A DNA stretch of 64,000 nt, from positions 2,418,001 through 2,482,000 of the forward strand of contig NZ_AP022599.1 in NCBI RefSeq assembly GCF_010725725.1, given 5' to 3'. Below are positions 32,337 through 40,701 of the stretch, in pieces. Each line of letters starts with the position of its first letter. The first letter of the stretch is position 1. The DNA is from Mycolicibacterium pulveris (lineage in GTDB: Bacteria; Actinomycetota; Actinomycetes; Mycobacteriales; Mycobacteriaceae). The notes beneath the pieces are model-generated. The model was given only the letters and a program-made list of their open reading frames with translations, had not been told where the DNA came from and did not search any database. The position numbers and the translations under genes were made by a program.

Positions 32337-33875
32337 GTGTTCCCCGGTACGCACGCGTCCACCAGGCCCGACCACCCGGCGATCGTCATGGCCGGTTCCG
32401 GGGCGGTCACCACCTACGCGGAGCTCGACAAGCGGTCAGCCGCGGTGGCATCGGCGTTGTACGACATGGGATTGCGACGCGGCGATGTCATCGCGCTGCT
32501 CTCCGACAACGCCGCGCCTGCTCTCGAAATCTACTGGGCCGCGCTTCGCTCGGGCCTTTACATCACCGCGGTCAATTGGCACCTTGCACCCGAGGAAGCC
32601 GCGTACATCGTCAACGACAGTGGCGCGCAGGTGTTGTTCGCCTCGGCGGGTATCGGCGATCTCGCCGCCGACCTCGTGGCGCTCACCCCGTCGGTGCGGC
32701 GACGTTATGCGTTCGGCGGGTCGATCGTCGGCCACGACGCCTACGCGGGCCTGCTCGACCGGGACTGGCCGCCGCTTCCCGCTCAGCCGCGCGGAGCGGA
32801 GATGCTGTACTCGTCGGGGACCACCGGGCGCCCCAAGGGGATCAAACCGCGCCTGTTGGACATTCAGGTCGATGAGCCCGGCGATCCGATCGTCGGCATG
32901 CTGGGACATGCGTTCGGGATAACGCCCGGCGACGTCTATTTGTCGCCTGCGCCGATCTATCACACCGCGCCGCTGAAGTGGTGTGGCGGCGTTCTCGCGC
33001 TCGGCGGCACGGTCGTGCTGATGGAGCGCTTCGACGCCGGGGCGGCGTTGGCGGCGATCGAGCGGTACCGCGTGACGGTGACCCAGATGGTCCCGACCAT
33101 GTTCATCCGGATGTTGCAGCTACCCGACGAGGCGCGCGCGGCCTTCGACGTCTCCTCGCTGCGGCTGGCGGTGCACGCCGCGGCGCCCTGCCCGCCCGAC
33201 GTCAAGGACGCCATGATCGCCTGGTGGGGGCCGATTCTCGTGGAGTACTACGGGGCCACCGAGCAGCACGGCACGACGCTGATCACCACACCGGAGTGGC
33301 AGCGCAAACGGGGCTCGGTCGGCAGGGCAGCGCTGGGCGTCATCCACATCTGCGATGACGGCGGCGTCGAGTTGCCCAACGGTGAAGTCGGCACCGTCTA
33401 CTTCGAACGCGACACCACCCCGTTCGAGTACCACAACGATCCCGCCAAGACGGCCGAGTCGCGGCATCCCCAGCACGACAACTGGTCCACGGTGGGCGAT
33501 ATGGGATACGTCGACGACGAGGGATACCTGTTCCTGACCGACCGCAAGGCGTTCATGATCATCTCCGGCGGCGTCAACATCTACCCGCAGGAGATCGAGA
33601 ACGTGTTGGCGTTGCACCCGTGCGTCGCCGACGTGGCGGTGATCGGGCTCCCCGACCCCGAGATGGGGGAGCAGGTCAAGGCCGTCGTCCAACTGCGCGA
33701 GGGGATCACCGGCTCCGAAGACCTCGCCCAGGAGATCATCGACTATGTGCGCCAACGGATTGCGCACTACAAGGCGCCGCGCTCGGTGGACTTCACGGAC
33801 GAACTGCCGCGCACACCCACGGGAAAGCTGGCCAAACGGCTCCTCGTCAACAGATATCTGGAGGTCGCACAATGA
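32337..33875 (+). CDS. acyl-CoA synthetase (AMP-dependent ligase) 2
   Basis: This 512-residue ANL ligase has LYSSGTTGRPKGI, YYGATEQHG, VGDMGYVDDEGY and the C-terminal RTPTGKLAKR lysine motif, so it should form an acyl-CoA. A stretch after the P-loop (KPRLLDIQVDEPGDP) is typical of the mycobacterial FadD group that follows SCP2 genes. It starts at GTG 32337, 6 nt after the SCP2 stop. Its stop overlaps the P450 start as ATGA. Confidence 0.88.
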   Translation: MFPGTHASTRPDHPAIVMAGSGAVTTYAELDKRSAAVASALYDMGLRRGDVIALLSDNAAPALEIYWAALRSGLYITAVNWHLAPEEAAYIVNDSGAQVLFASAGIGDLAADLVALTPSVRRRYAFGGSIVGHDAYAGLLDRDWPPLPAQPRGAEMLYSSGTTGRPKGIKPRLLDIQVDEPGDPIVGMLGHAFGITPGDVYLSPAPIYHTAPLKWCGGVLALGGTVVLMERFDAGAALAAIERYRVTVTQMVPTMFIRMLQLPDEARAAFDVSSLRLAVHAAAPCPPDVKDAMIAWWGPILVEYYGATEQHGTTLITTPEWQRKRGSVGRAALGVIHICDDGGVELPNGEVGTVYFERDTTPFEYHNDPAKTAESRHPQHDNWSTVGDMGYVDDEGYLFLTDRKAFMIISGGVNIYPQEIENVLALHPCVADVAVIGLPDPEMGEQVKAVVQLREGITGSEDLAQEIIDYVRQRIAHYKAPRSVDFTDELPRTPTGKLAKRLLVNRYLEVAQ

Positions 33876-35134
33876 CTGCAGTACAGGCCACGACCGAGCG
33901 CCCGCCATACGATCCGGTCAGCATCTCGTCGGTGGAGTTCTGGGCCAAGAGCTTCGACGAACGCGAGAAGGCGTTCAAGATCCTGCGCGACGAGCGCCCG
34001 GTCAGCTGGCACGCGCCGCTCGAGGGCTCGATGATGGAGCCCGAGATCGACGGGGTCTGGGTGGTCACCCGCCACGAGGACGTCGCCTACGTCAGCAAGA
34101 ACCCCGAACTGTTCTGCTCGGGGCAGGGCATCACGTTCGAGGCGGTACCCGAGGAGCTACTGGCCGCAACCCAGTCCTTCCTCGGCATGGACGGTGCCGA
34201 ACACGCGAGCCTGCGCCGGCTCGTGAGTTCGGTGTTCACGCCTCGGCGGGTCGCCAAGATCAAGGACCAGATCGAGCGTCAGGCTCGCCTCATCATCGAC
34301 GGCCTGCTGGAGACGAAGGAGGGCGACTTCGTCGAGCAGGTGTCCAAGCGGCTGCCGATGTGGACCATCTACGAAATGCTGGGCCTCCCCGAGGAACAGC
34401 GCGACGAAGCCGCGAAGCTGGCCGAGGGCATGGTGGCCTGGGCTGACCCCGACGTCGCCGCCGGCCGTGAACCCAGTCAGGTGCTCACCGATTCCCTCGT
34501 CGGCCTGCTCGACATCGGTATCAGCCTCGCCCAGGCCCGGCGGGAGAAACCGGAGAACGACCTGATGACGTCGTTGGTGCAGGCCGAGGTGGAAGGACGC
34601 CGGCTCACCGACGACGAACTCGGCCCGTACTTCGTCCTGCTGTCGGTGGCCGGCAACGACACCACCAAGACCACAACCACCTTCACCACGATCGCGCTGG
34701 ACCGGTTCCCCGAGCAGAAGGCGTTGTTGCAGAAGGACTTCGACAAGCATATCAACGTCGCCATCGAGGAATTCGTTCGGTGGGCCACCCCGGTCATGAC
34801 GTTCCGGCGCACCGCGACGCAGGACACCGAGTTGCACGGCAGGCACATCCGCGAGGGCGACTGGGTCGCGATGGTCTACTCGTCGGCGAACCGTGACGAA
34901 CGGGTGTTCCGCAATCCCCACGAGTTCGACATCACCCGCACACCGAACCCGCACGTCGGATTCGGCGGCGGCGGCCCGCACTACTGCATGGGCGCGTTCC
35001 TGGCGAAGATCCAGCTGGAAGCCATCTTCCGGGAGCTGATCCTCCGCGCACCGAACCTGCGAGTCGGCGAACCAGAGTACCTGACCGGCAACTTCATCAC
35101 CGCGGTGAAGTCGCTGCCCTACACCCTCGACTAA
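33872..35134 (+). CDS. cytochrome P450
   Basis: The 420-residue soluble class I P450 has the I-helix oxygen-activation motif AGNDTT, the K-helix ExxR motif in EEFVRW and the heme-binding loop FGGGGPHYCMGAF (proximal ligand Cys372). Mycobacterial relatives with this operon setting often hydroxylate terminal carbons of steroid or alkyl side chains. Alcohol dehydrogenase, aldehyde dehydrogenase and ferredoxin genes follow directly, supporting stepwise oxidation of a methyl group to a carboxylate. The substrate is unknown. Confidence 0.92.
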   Translation: MTAVQATTERPPYDPVSISSVEFWAKSFDEREKAFKILRDERPVSWHAPLEGSMMEPEIDGVWVVTRHEDVAYVSKNPELFCSGQGITFEAVPEELLAATQSFLGMDGAEHASLRRLVSSVFTPRRVAKIKDQIERQARLIIDGLLETKEGDFVEQVSKRLPMWTIYEMLGLPEEQRDEAAKLAEGMVAWADPDVAAGREPSQVLTDSLVGLLDIGISLAQARREKPENDLMTSLVQAEVEGRRLTDDELGPYFVLLSVAGNDTTKTTTTFTTIALDRFPEQKALLQKDFDKHINVAIEEFVRWATPVMTFRRTATQDTELHGRHIREGDWVAMVYSSANRDERVFRNPHEFDITRTPNPHVGFGGGGPHYCMGAFLAKIQLEAIFRELILRAPNLRVGEPEYLTGNFITAVKSLPYTLD

Positions 35135-35147
35135 GGAGCCGCCCCAC

Positions 35148-35939
35148 ATGTCCGAATTCGCCGGAAAGCGTTATGTCGTCACAGGTGCCGCGTCCGGGAT
35201 CGGCGATGCGACCGCGCGCAAGCTGCTCGACGCGGGGGCGTCGGTGTACTCCCTGGACCGAAACGCGCCCTCGGCGCCGGTCACCGCGCACATCGGTGTC
35301 GATCTGGCCAATCCCCGCAACATCGACGCCGCACTCGAACAGCTGGACGGCCAGTTCGACGGCCTGATGAACATCGCGGGCATCCCGGGGACGGCTCCCG
35401 CCGATCTCGTGATGGCGGTCAACACGTTCGCGGTGCGACACCTCACCGAGGCCTTCTTCGAGCGCCTGGCACCGGGCGGAACGGTGACGATCGTGTCCTC
35501 CACCGCCGGCTTCGGCTGGCCGCTGCGGCTCGAGGCGATCCGTGATCTCTTGGCCACCGACACGTTCGAGGAAGCCCAGGCGTGGTTCAAGGCCAACCCG
35601 CAGCAGGGCAACGCCTACAACTTCTCGAAGGAGGTGACCACGGTCTACACCATGACCATGGGACTTGCGTTGGCGCAGATGGGCTTCCGGATCAACGCGG
35701 TGCTGCCGGGCCCTGTGGAGACACCCATCCTGGCGGACTTCGAAGCCTCGATGGGCAAAGACACCCTCGACGGTGTGAAAGAACTGCTGGGCAGGCACGC
35801 ACAACCCGACGACATCGCCGACGGGATTCTCTTTCTGGCCTCCGACGCGGCGCGGTGGATCAACGGCCATCCGCTCATCGTCGACGGCGGGATCAGCGGC
35901 GCCGTCGCGTCCGGTGTGGTTCCCGCACCCGAAATCTGA
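35148..35939 (+). CDS. SDR, 3-alpha-HSD/coniferyl-alcohol-dehydrogenase-like
   Basis: The 263-residue SDR has TGAASGIGDATA at residues 12-23, the shortened NIAG in place of NNAG, catalytic Ser in VSSTAG and a long insertion before YNFSK. That layout is typical of the 3-alpha-hydroxysteroid/coniferyl-alcohol dehydrogenase subgroup. It should oxidise an alcohol, probably the P450 product. AAGGAG precedes ATG 35148, 13 nt after the P450 stop. Confidence 0.85.
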   Translation: MSEFAGKRYVVTGAASGIGDATARKLLDAGASVYSLDRNAPSAPVTAHIGVDLANPRNIDAALEQLDGQFDGLMNIAGIPGTAPADLVMAVNTFAVRHLTEAFFERLAPGGTVTIVSSTAGFGWPLRLEAIRDLLATDTFEEAQAWFKANPQQGNAYNFSKEVTTVYTMTMGLALAQMGFRINAVLPGPVETPILADFEASMGKDTLDGVKELLGRHAQPDDIADGILFLASDAARWINGHPLIVDGGISGAVASGVVPAPEI

Positions 35940-35947
35940 GGAATGCC

Positions 35948-37333
35948 ATGACTGTTCACGCGGCGGCGCAGACGGCCGACACCGTGGTGACGGGGCTGCG
36001 CGAGGTGTTCGAAACCGCCAGAACCCGCCCGCTCCGGTGGCGCCTCGACCAGCTGGCGGCCATCGAACGACTTTGTGACGAACAAGAACCGGCGATCGCG
36101 GCCGCACTGGCCGAGGACTTGGGCCGGTCGGCGGCAGAGGCGTGGCTCGGCGACATCACGTCGACGAAAGGCGAAGCGGCCTACGCGCGTAGGCACGTTC
36201 GTAAGTGGATGCGTCGCCCACGTCAATCCTTGCCACTGGCCCAGCTGCCCGGCCGAGGCTGGGTGCAGTACGACCCGCTCGGGGTGGTCCTGATCATCGG
36301 ACCGTGGAATTACCCGGTCTATCTGAGCCTGGCTCCCCTTGTGGCTGCTGTCGCGGCGGGCAACTGCGCGGTCATCAAGCCCTCCGAACTGGCGCCGGCG
36401 ACGTCGGCGCTGCTGGCCCGGCTGGTTCCGCGGTATCTGGACAGTGACGCCATCCGCGTTGTCGAGGGCGATGCGCAGACCACCCAGGATCTGCTGGCTC
36501 AGGGGTTCGACCATGCGCTGTTCACCGGCGGTACGGAGGTGGGCCGCAAGATCATGGCTGCCGCGGCCCCGACGCTCACGCCGGTCACGCTCGAGCTGGG
36601 GGGCAAGAGTCCGGTGATCGTGACGGCCGATGCCGACCTGGACGTGGCGGCACGCCGGTTGGCGTGGGTCAAGATGCTCAACTCCGGCCAGACATGCATC
36701 GCACCGGATTATGTGTTGGCCGACGCGGCGATCGCCGACGAGCTGGTCGCAAAGATCGTCGATGCGATCGGCAGGTTTCGCGCGGGGGAGCCCGACACGT
36801 CTTTGCCGATCGTCAACCAACGGCAGTTCGATCGGCTCGTCTCACTGCTCTCGAGCACAACGGGACATGTTGTCGCAGGCGGCAAGTGGGACACCGGCCG
36901 ACTGCGCATCGAGCCGACGGTCGTCGTCGATCCCGCGCCGACCGACCCGGTGATGGGCGAGGAGATCTTCGGTCCGATCCTGCCGGTGCTGCGGGTGGAT
37001 TCACCCGAAGCAGCGATTCGCTTCGTGAACTCCCGTCCGAAACCCCTGGCGTTGTACGTGTTCACCGGCTCCCAGCGACGAGGCCGGAAAATCATCGACG
37101 CTGCACCGTCTGGCGGTGCGGTGATCAACCACATCGCCATGCACTGTCTGGTCCCCCAGTTGCCGTTCGGCGGAGTCGGGGCCAGCGGGATGGGCGCCTA
37201 CCACGGCCGGTGGGGATTCGAAACGCTCAGCCACCGCCGCGCGGTGCTCGCCAAACCCGCGAAACCCGACCCGTCGTTGATGTATCCGCCGTACACCGAT
37301 CGAGCACTGAGCATCATGCGGAGGTTGATGTGA
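35948..37333 (+). CDS. aldehyde dehydrogenase (ALDH3-like)
   Basis: The 461-residue protein has the class 3 ALDH size. It carries IIGPWNYPVYLSLAPL near the cofactor entrance, ELGGKSP with the general-base Glu and NSGQTCIAPDYV with the catalytic Cys. A typical ALDH3 tail reads TLSHRRAVLAKP and SLMYPPYT. It converts a fatty or side-chain aldehyde to the acid using NAD(P). It is encoded between the alcohol dehydrogenase and the ferredoxin, and its stop overlaps the ferredoxin start by one base. Confidence 0.9.
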   Translation: MTVHAAAQTADTVVTGLREVFETARTRPLRWRLDQLAAIERLCDEQEPAIAAALAEDLGRSAAEAWLGDITSTKGEAAYARRHVRKWMRRPRQSLPLAQLPGRGWVQYDPLGVVLIIGPWNYPVYLSLAPLVAAVAAGNCAVIKPSELAPATSALLARLVPRYLDSDAIRVVEGDAQTTQDLLAQGFDHALFTGGTEVGRKIMAAAAPTLTPVTLELGGKSPVIVTADADLDVAARRLAWVKMLNSGQTCIAPDYVLADAAIADELVAKIVDAIGRFRAGEPDTSLPIVNQRQFDRLVSLLSSTTGHVVAGGKWDTGRLRIEPTVVVDPAPTDPVMGEEIFGPILPVLRVDSPEAAIRFVNSRPKPLALYVFTGSQRRGRKIIDAAPSGGAVINHIAMHCLVPQLPFGGVGASGMGAYHGRWGFETLSHRRAVLAKPAKPDPSLMYPPYTDRALSIMRRLM

Positions 37334-37524
37334 TGAAGGTTCGTGTGGACCGCACCAAGTGTCAGGGCATCGGGATGTGCGAGATGACGGCGCCGACGGT
37401 CTTCGAGGTCGGCGAGGACGGGGTGTCCGTCGTCATCAACGAGAACCCGCCGGAGTCAGATCGCGATCTCGTCGAGAAGGCGGTCGCCAACTGTCCGACG
37501 GGTGCGCTGTACTTCGCCGACTGA
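37333..37524 (+). CDS. 3Fe-4S ferredoxin
   Basis: This 63-residue ferredoxin has three cluster cysteines, Cys10, Cys16 and Cys54, in the order C-x5-C and CPTGA. The second position of a 4Fe-4S CxxCxxC motif is occupied by Gly, as in the 3Fe-4S ferredoxins that serve mycobacterial P450s. It is the last gene of the P450 operon and the obvious electron donor for it. It abuts the convergent FadE gene without any intergenic base. Confidence 0.9.
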   Translation: MKVRVDRTKCQGIGMCEMTAPTVFEVGEDGVSVVINENPPESDRDLVEKAVANCPTGALYFAD

Positions 37525-38673
37525 TCAGGCCACCACGTCGCGGCCGATGATCTCCTTCATGATTTCTGTTGTCCCGCCGTAGATCGTCTGCACGCGGGTA
37601 TCCAGATACGCTCGGGCCACCGGATACTCGGTCATGTACCCGTAGCCGCCGTGCAGCTGCAAGCACCGGTCGAGAACCCGCTTCTGCAGCTCGCTGACCG
37701 ACCATTTGCCCTTGGCGGCATCAACCGCGGTGAGCTGGCCCGCGTTGTACGCGAGCACCGACTGATCGACATAGGACTGCGCGATGTCGATCTCGGTCGC
37801 CATCTCCGCCAGTTCGAACCGCACGTGCTGCTTGTCCGTCAGCGGCGCACCGAAGGCATGGCGTTGCTTGCAGTACTCGACGGTCTCGTCGAAGATGGCC
37901 CGCGCGGTGGCGATCGCCATGGCGGACACCCCGAGACGTTCGCGGGGCAGATGGCTCATCAGATATTGGAGGCCGTAACCCTCCTCACCGATCAGGTTGG
38001 CGCCCGGAACCTCGGCGTCACGGAAGTACAGTTCCGCGGTGTCCTGAGCGGGCAGCCCGATCTTGTCCAGCTTTCGTCCGCGCTCGAAGCCTGGCGTGTC
38101 ACGTTCCACGACAAACAGGCTCAGGTCACGTGACCCGCCGGTGGTGCCGGTCCTGGCGGCGACCACCACCACGTCGGCCATGATCCCGCTGGAGATGAAG
38201 GTCTTCTGCCCGTTGAGTATCCAGCGGTCACCGTCGCGTTTCGCAGTGGTGCGGATGCCGCGCAGGTCGCTGCCCGTTCCGGGCTCGGTCATCGCCAGCG
38301 CCCCGATGGTCTCCCCGGTCGCGAAGCCGGGTAGCCAGCGTCGGCGCTGTTCGTCATTGGTCAGGTCGAGCAGATAGTGCAGGACCAGATCATCCTGCAA
38401 GCTGACCGTCAGACCGAAGGAGAGCGCGTTGATTCGCGCGACCTCCTCGCACACCACCATGCGGTAGCGGTAGTCGGATTCGGCGGAGCCGCCGTACTCC
38501 TCGCCGATCTGCAGCCCGTAGATGCCCGCTTTGGCCGCGCGGCCGAACACCGTGCGGTCGATCCACCGCGCCCTGTCCCACTCATCCTGATGCGGCGCGA
38601 CCTCGCGGGCGAGAAACTCGCGGACGGTTTCCCGGTAGGCCTCGTGATCGGGACCGTACAGACTGCGATGCAT
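37525..38673 (-). CDS. acyl-CoA dehydrogenase
   Basis: This 382-residue FadE protein has the layout of long-chain/isovaleryl-type acyl-CoA dehydrogenases: GLQIGEEYGGSAESDYRY, ALAMTEPGTGSDLRGI, QKTFISSGIMADVVVVAA, RHAFGAPLTDKQHVRFELAEM and IYGGTTEIMKEIIGRDV. Because the last block lacks the IYEGT glutamate, the catalytic base is expected elsewhere, as in the LCAD/IVD group. ATG 38673 lies 4 nt after the thiolase stop, so the two form a leftward operon. Confidence 0.88.
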   Translation of the reverse strand: MHRSLYGPDHEAYRETVREFLAREVAPHQDEWDRARWIDRTVFGRAAKAGIYGLQIGEEYGGSAESDYRYRMVVCEEVARINALSFGLTVSLQDDLVLHYLLDLTNDEQRRRWLPGFATGETIGALAMTEPGTGSDLRGIRTTAKRDGDRWILNGQKTFISSGIMADVVVVAARTGTTGGSRDLSLFVVERDTPGFERGRKLDKIGLPAQDTAELYFRDAEVPGANLIGEEGYGLQYLMSHLPRERLGVSAMAIATARAIFDETVEYCKQRHAFGAPLTDKQHVRFELAEMATEIDIAQSYVDQSVLAYNAGQLTAVDAAKGKWSVSELQKRVLDRCLQLHGGYGYMTEYPVARAYLDTRVQTIYGGTTEIMKEIIGRDVVA

Positions 38674-38677
38674 CGTG

Positions 38678-39829
38678 TCAGATCCGTTCGATGATGGTGA
38701 CGTTCGCCTGACCGCCGCCCTCGCACATGGTCTGCAGGCCGAAGCGGCCATTCGTCCGTTCCAACTCGTACAGCATCGACGTCATCAGCCGGGCGCCGGT
38801 GCAGCCGATCGGATGCCCGAGCGCAATGGCGCCGCCGTTGGGATTGACCTTGGCGGGGTCGGCACCGAGCTCGGCGAGCCAGGCCAGGACCACCGGCGCG
38901 AACGCCTCGTTGATCTCGATGACGTCGGCGTCGTCGATGGACATGCCGGCACGCTTGAGTGCGTGCTGGGTGGCGGGGATCGGGGCGGTCAGCATCATCA
39001 CGGGATCCGCACCGCGGACCGACATGTGATGGATCCGGGCGCGGGGAGTGAGGTTGAAGCGTTTCACAGCCCCGGCAGAGGCGATCAGCAATGCCGCTGC
39101 GCCGTCCGAGATCTGGCTGGCGACCGCTGCGGTGAGAACTCCGCCGTCGATGAGGGTCGGCAGCGACGCCATCTTCTCCAAGGAGGTGTCGGCGCGGGGG
39201 CCCTCATCGACAGTCGCGTCTGCGAATGGGGTGATCTCCCGCTCGAAGCGACCGTCCGCGATGGCCGACACCGCCCGCCGGTGACTCTCCAGCGCGAAAC
39301 GTTCGTTGTCTTCGCGTGACAGCTTCCATTGTGCAGCAATCATTTCCGCACCTCGGAACTGGGAGATCTCCTGGTCCCCGTACCGGGTCTGCCAACCTTC
39401 ACACCCGGTCCACGGATCGCTCGCGCCGAACGGCTCTCCGGCCCCGAACGCCGAGAGGATCGGGTACTGGCTCATCTTCTGCACGCCGCCGGCAACGATC
39501 AGATCGGCGGTGCCGCTCATCACGCCCTGGGCGGCGAAATGCACTGCCTGCTGGGCTGATCCGCATTGGCGATCGATGGTGACACCAGGAACCGATTCGG
39601 GTAGCCCCGCGGCCAACGCCGCGGTACGCGCGATGTCGCCTGCCTGAGAGCCGATGTTGTCCAGACATCCGAGAATGACGTCGTCGATGGCGGCGGGATC
39701 GATGGCGTGGCGGCCCACCACCGTTCGAATGACGTGCGCGGCCATATCGGCAGGATGTGCGCCGGACAGCCCCCCGCCGCGCTTACCGACGGGGGTGCGG
39801 ACAGCGTCGACGATATAAGCTTCGTTCAC
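38678..39829 (-). CDS. acetyl-CoA acyltransferase (FadA-type thiolase)
   Basis: This 383-residue thiolase has nucleophile Cys89 in TIDRQCGSAQQAV, NEAFAPV, GHPIGCTG and a C-terminal CEGGGQANVT block, and resembles the steroid-degradation FadA group. Translation starts at GTG 39829. A regulon motif begins 6 bases upstream of this codon, so the mRNA leader must be very short or absent. It is the first gene of the two-gene leftward unit. Confidence 0.88.
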   Translation of the reverse strand: MNEAYIVDAVRTPVGKRGGGLSGAHPADMAAHVIRTVVGRHAIDPAAIDDVILGCLDNIGSQAGDIARTAALAAGLPESVPGVTIDRQCGSAQQAVHFAAQGVMSGTADLIVAGGVQKMSQYPILSAFGAGEPFGASDPWTGCEGWQTRYGDQEISQFRGAEMIAAQWKLSREDNERFALESHRRAVSAIADGRFEREITPFADATVDEGPRADTSLEKMASLPTLIDGGVLTAAVASQISDGAAALLIASAGAVKRFNLTPRARIHHMSVRGADPVMMLTAPIPATQHALKRAGMSIDDADVIEINEAFAPVVLAWLAELGADPAKVNPNGGAIALGHPIGCTGARLMTSMLYELERTNGRFGLQTMCEGGGQANVTIIERI

Positions 39830-39835
39830 TCGCTT

Positions 39836-39857
39836 AATTTAACATAGAATCAAAACT
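39836..39857. promoter_or_regulatory. island regulon motif, site 5
   Basis: AATTTAACATAGAATCAAAA plus CT matches the core TTTAAYnTAGAnTARA. It fills most of the 48-bp gap between the TetR3 gene and the thiolase gene, both leftward. Its reverse complement also aligns with site 4 at 16 of 21 positions, showing that the motif is partly palindromic. Confidence 0.55.
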
Positions 39858-39877
39858 ACGAGCTACGGCTGGGGCCG

Positions 39878-40549
39878 TCAGCGTCGTGAACCGCTGCCGC
39901 GCCTACGGCGAGCCGGTGCGCTGGCCGGACTCAGGCCTGCGCGCACAAAGCTTTGGGCGTTGGCGACCACGGTGTCGACCGAGGTGCGTCGGGGATTCCA
40001 CCACTCCGCGGTCCAGTTGAGCGCGCCGAGAACCAGCCCGAGCGCGACACGGATCTCGAGGTCGGACCTGAGCTGCCCTGCGTCGGCGGCCTCACTGAAC
40101 AACCGCAACCACAAGGCGTTGTAGGCGTTGGTTTCCTTCTGCTGGCGGGTGCGCAGGCGTTCGGGGATCTGACCGGAGTTGCGGATTGAGGCCGTGGCGT
40201 AATCGGACAGCTCGAGTTCGTGGCGAAGATGTGCGTCCACCGCCGCCAGGATCTTGTCGATGGGCTCGGTCCCGTCGGGCAGCTCGTCGAGCGCCTCCTG
40301 AAGATGGCGACGCATATCGGCGATGCCCGCGAACATGACCTCCTCGATCAGGTCCTCGCGGGACGGGAAGTAGTAGTAGATCGCGGGGGCCTGCAACCCC
40401 GCATAGTCCGCGACGTCAGACAACCTGGTCCCGGCATAGCCCTTGACGCTCAGGACATGTGCGGCGGCGTCGAGAATGCGTGCGCGGGTGCGCTGGGACT
40501 TCGAGTCTGCTTCGTCGGGGATCTGAGCGCTGCGGCTGCCACGGGCCAT
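39878..40549 (-). CDS. TetR-family transcriptional regulator (TetR3)
   Basis: The 223-residue regulator has an N-terminal helix-turn-helix (SQRTRARILDAAAHVL, LSDVADYAGLQAPAIYYYFPSREDLIEEV). A helical ligand domain and a basic Arg/Ser tail (ARRRRGSGSRR) that may aid DNA contact follow. It belongs to a different TetR subgroup from TetR1 and TetR2. It sits at the right border of the catabolic island next to motif site 5, making it the best candidate in the window for the island-wide repressor. Confidence 0.85.
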   Translation of the reverse strand: MARGSRSAQIPDEADSKSQRTRARILDAAAHVLSVKGYAGTRLSDVADYAGLQAPAIYYYFPSREDLIEEVMFAGIADMRRHLQEALDELPDGTEPIDKILAAVDAHLRHELELSDYATASIRNSGQIPERLRTRQQKETNAYNALWLRLFSEAADAGQLRSDLEIRVALGLVLGALNWTAEWWNPRRTSVDTVVANAQSFVRAGLSPASAPARRRRGSGSRR

Positions 40550-40701
40550 AGTCAGATGCTAGTGCGCGCAGAAGGTCGGGCACGCCAACGCCTGTCCGTT
40601 TCGGCGTGGTCTTACGACCGGCATTCGCAGGTTTACTGCGCATTAAATTTCTGCGGCAGCGACAAAAGACGTTGGATCTCTTCCGGAGTCGTCATCGCAT
40701 C

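Noticed and set aside
17093..40701. Possible KstR or KstR2 operators of the cholesterol regulon in the island promoters
   Set aside because: I looked in the intergenic gaps for TnnAACnnGTTnnA and AnCAAGnnCTTGnT and saw none; the repeated AT-rich motif is different. This was by eye, not by an exhaustive scan.
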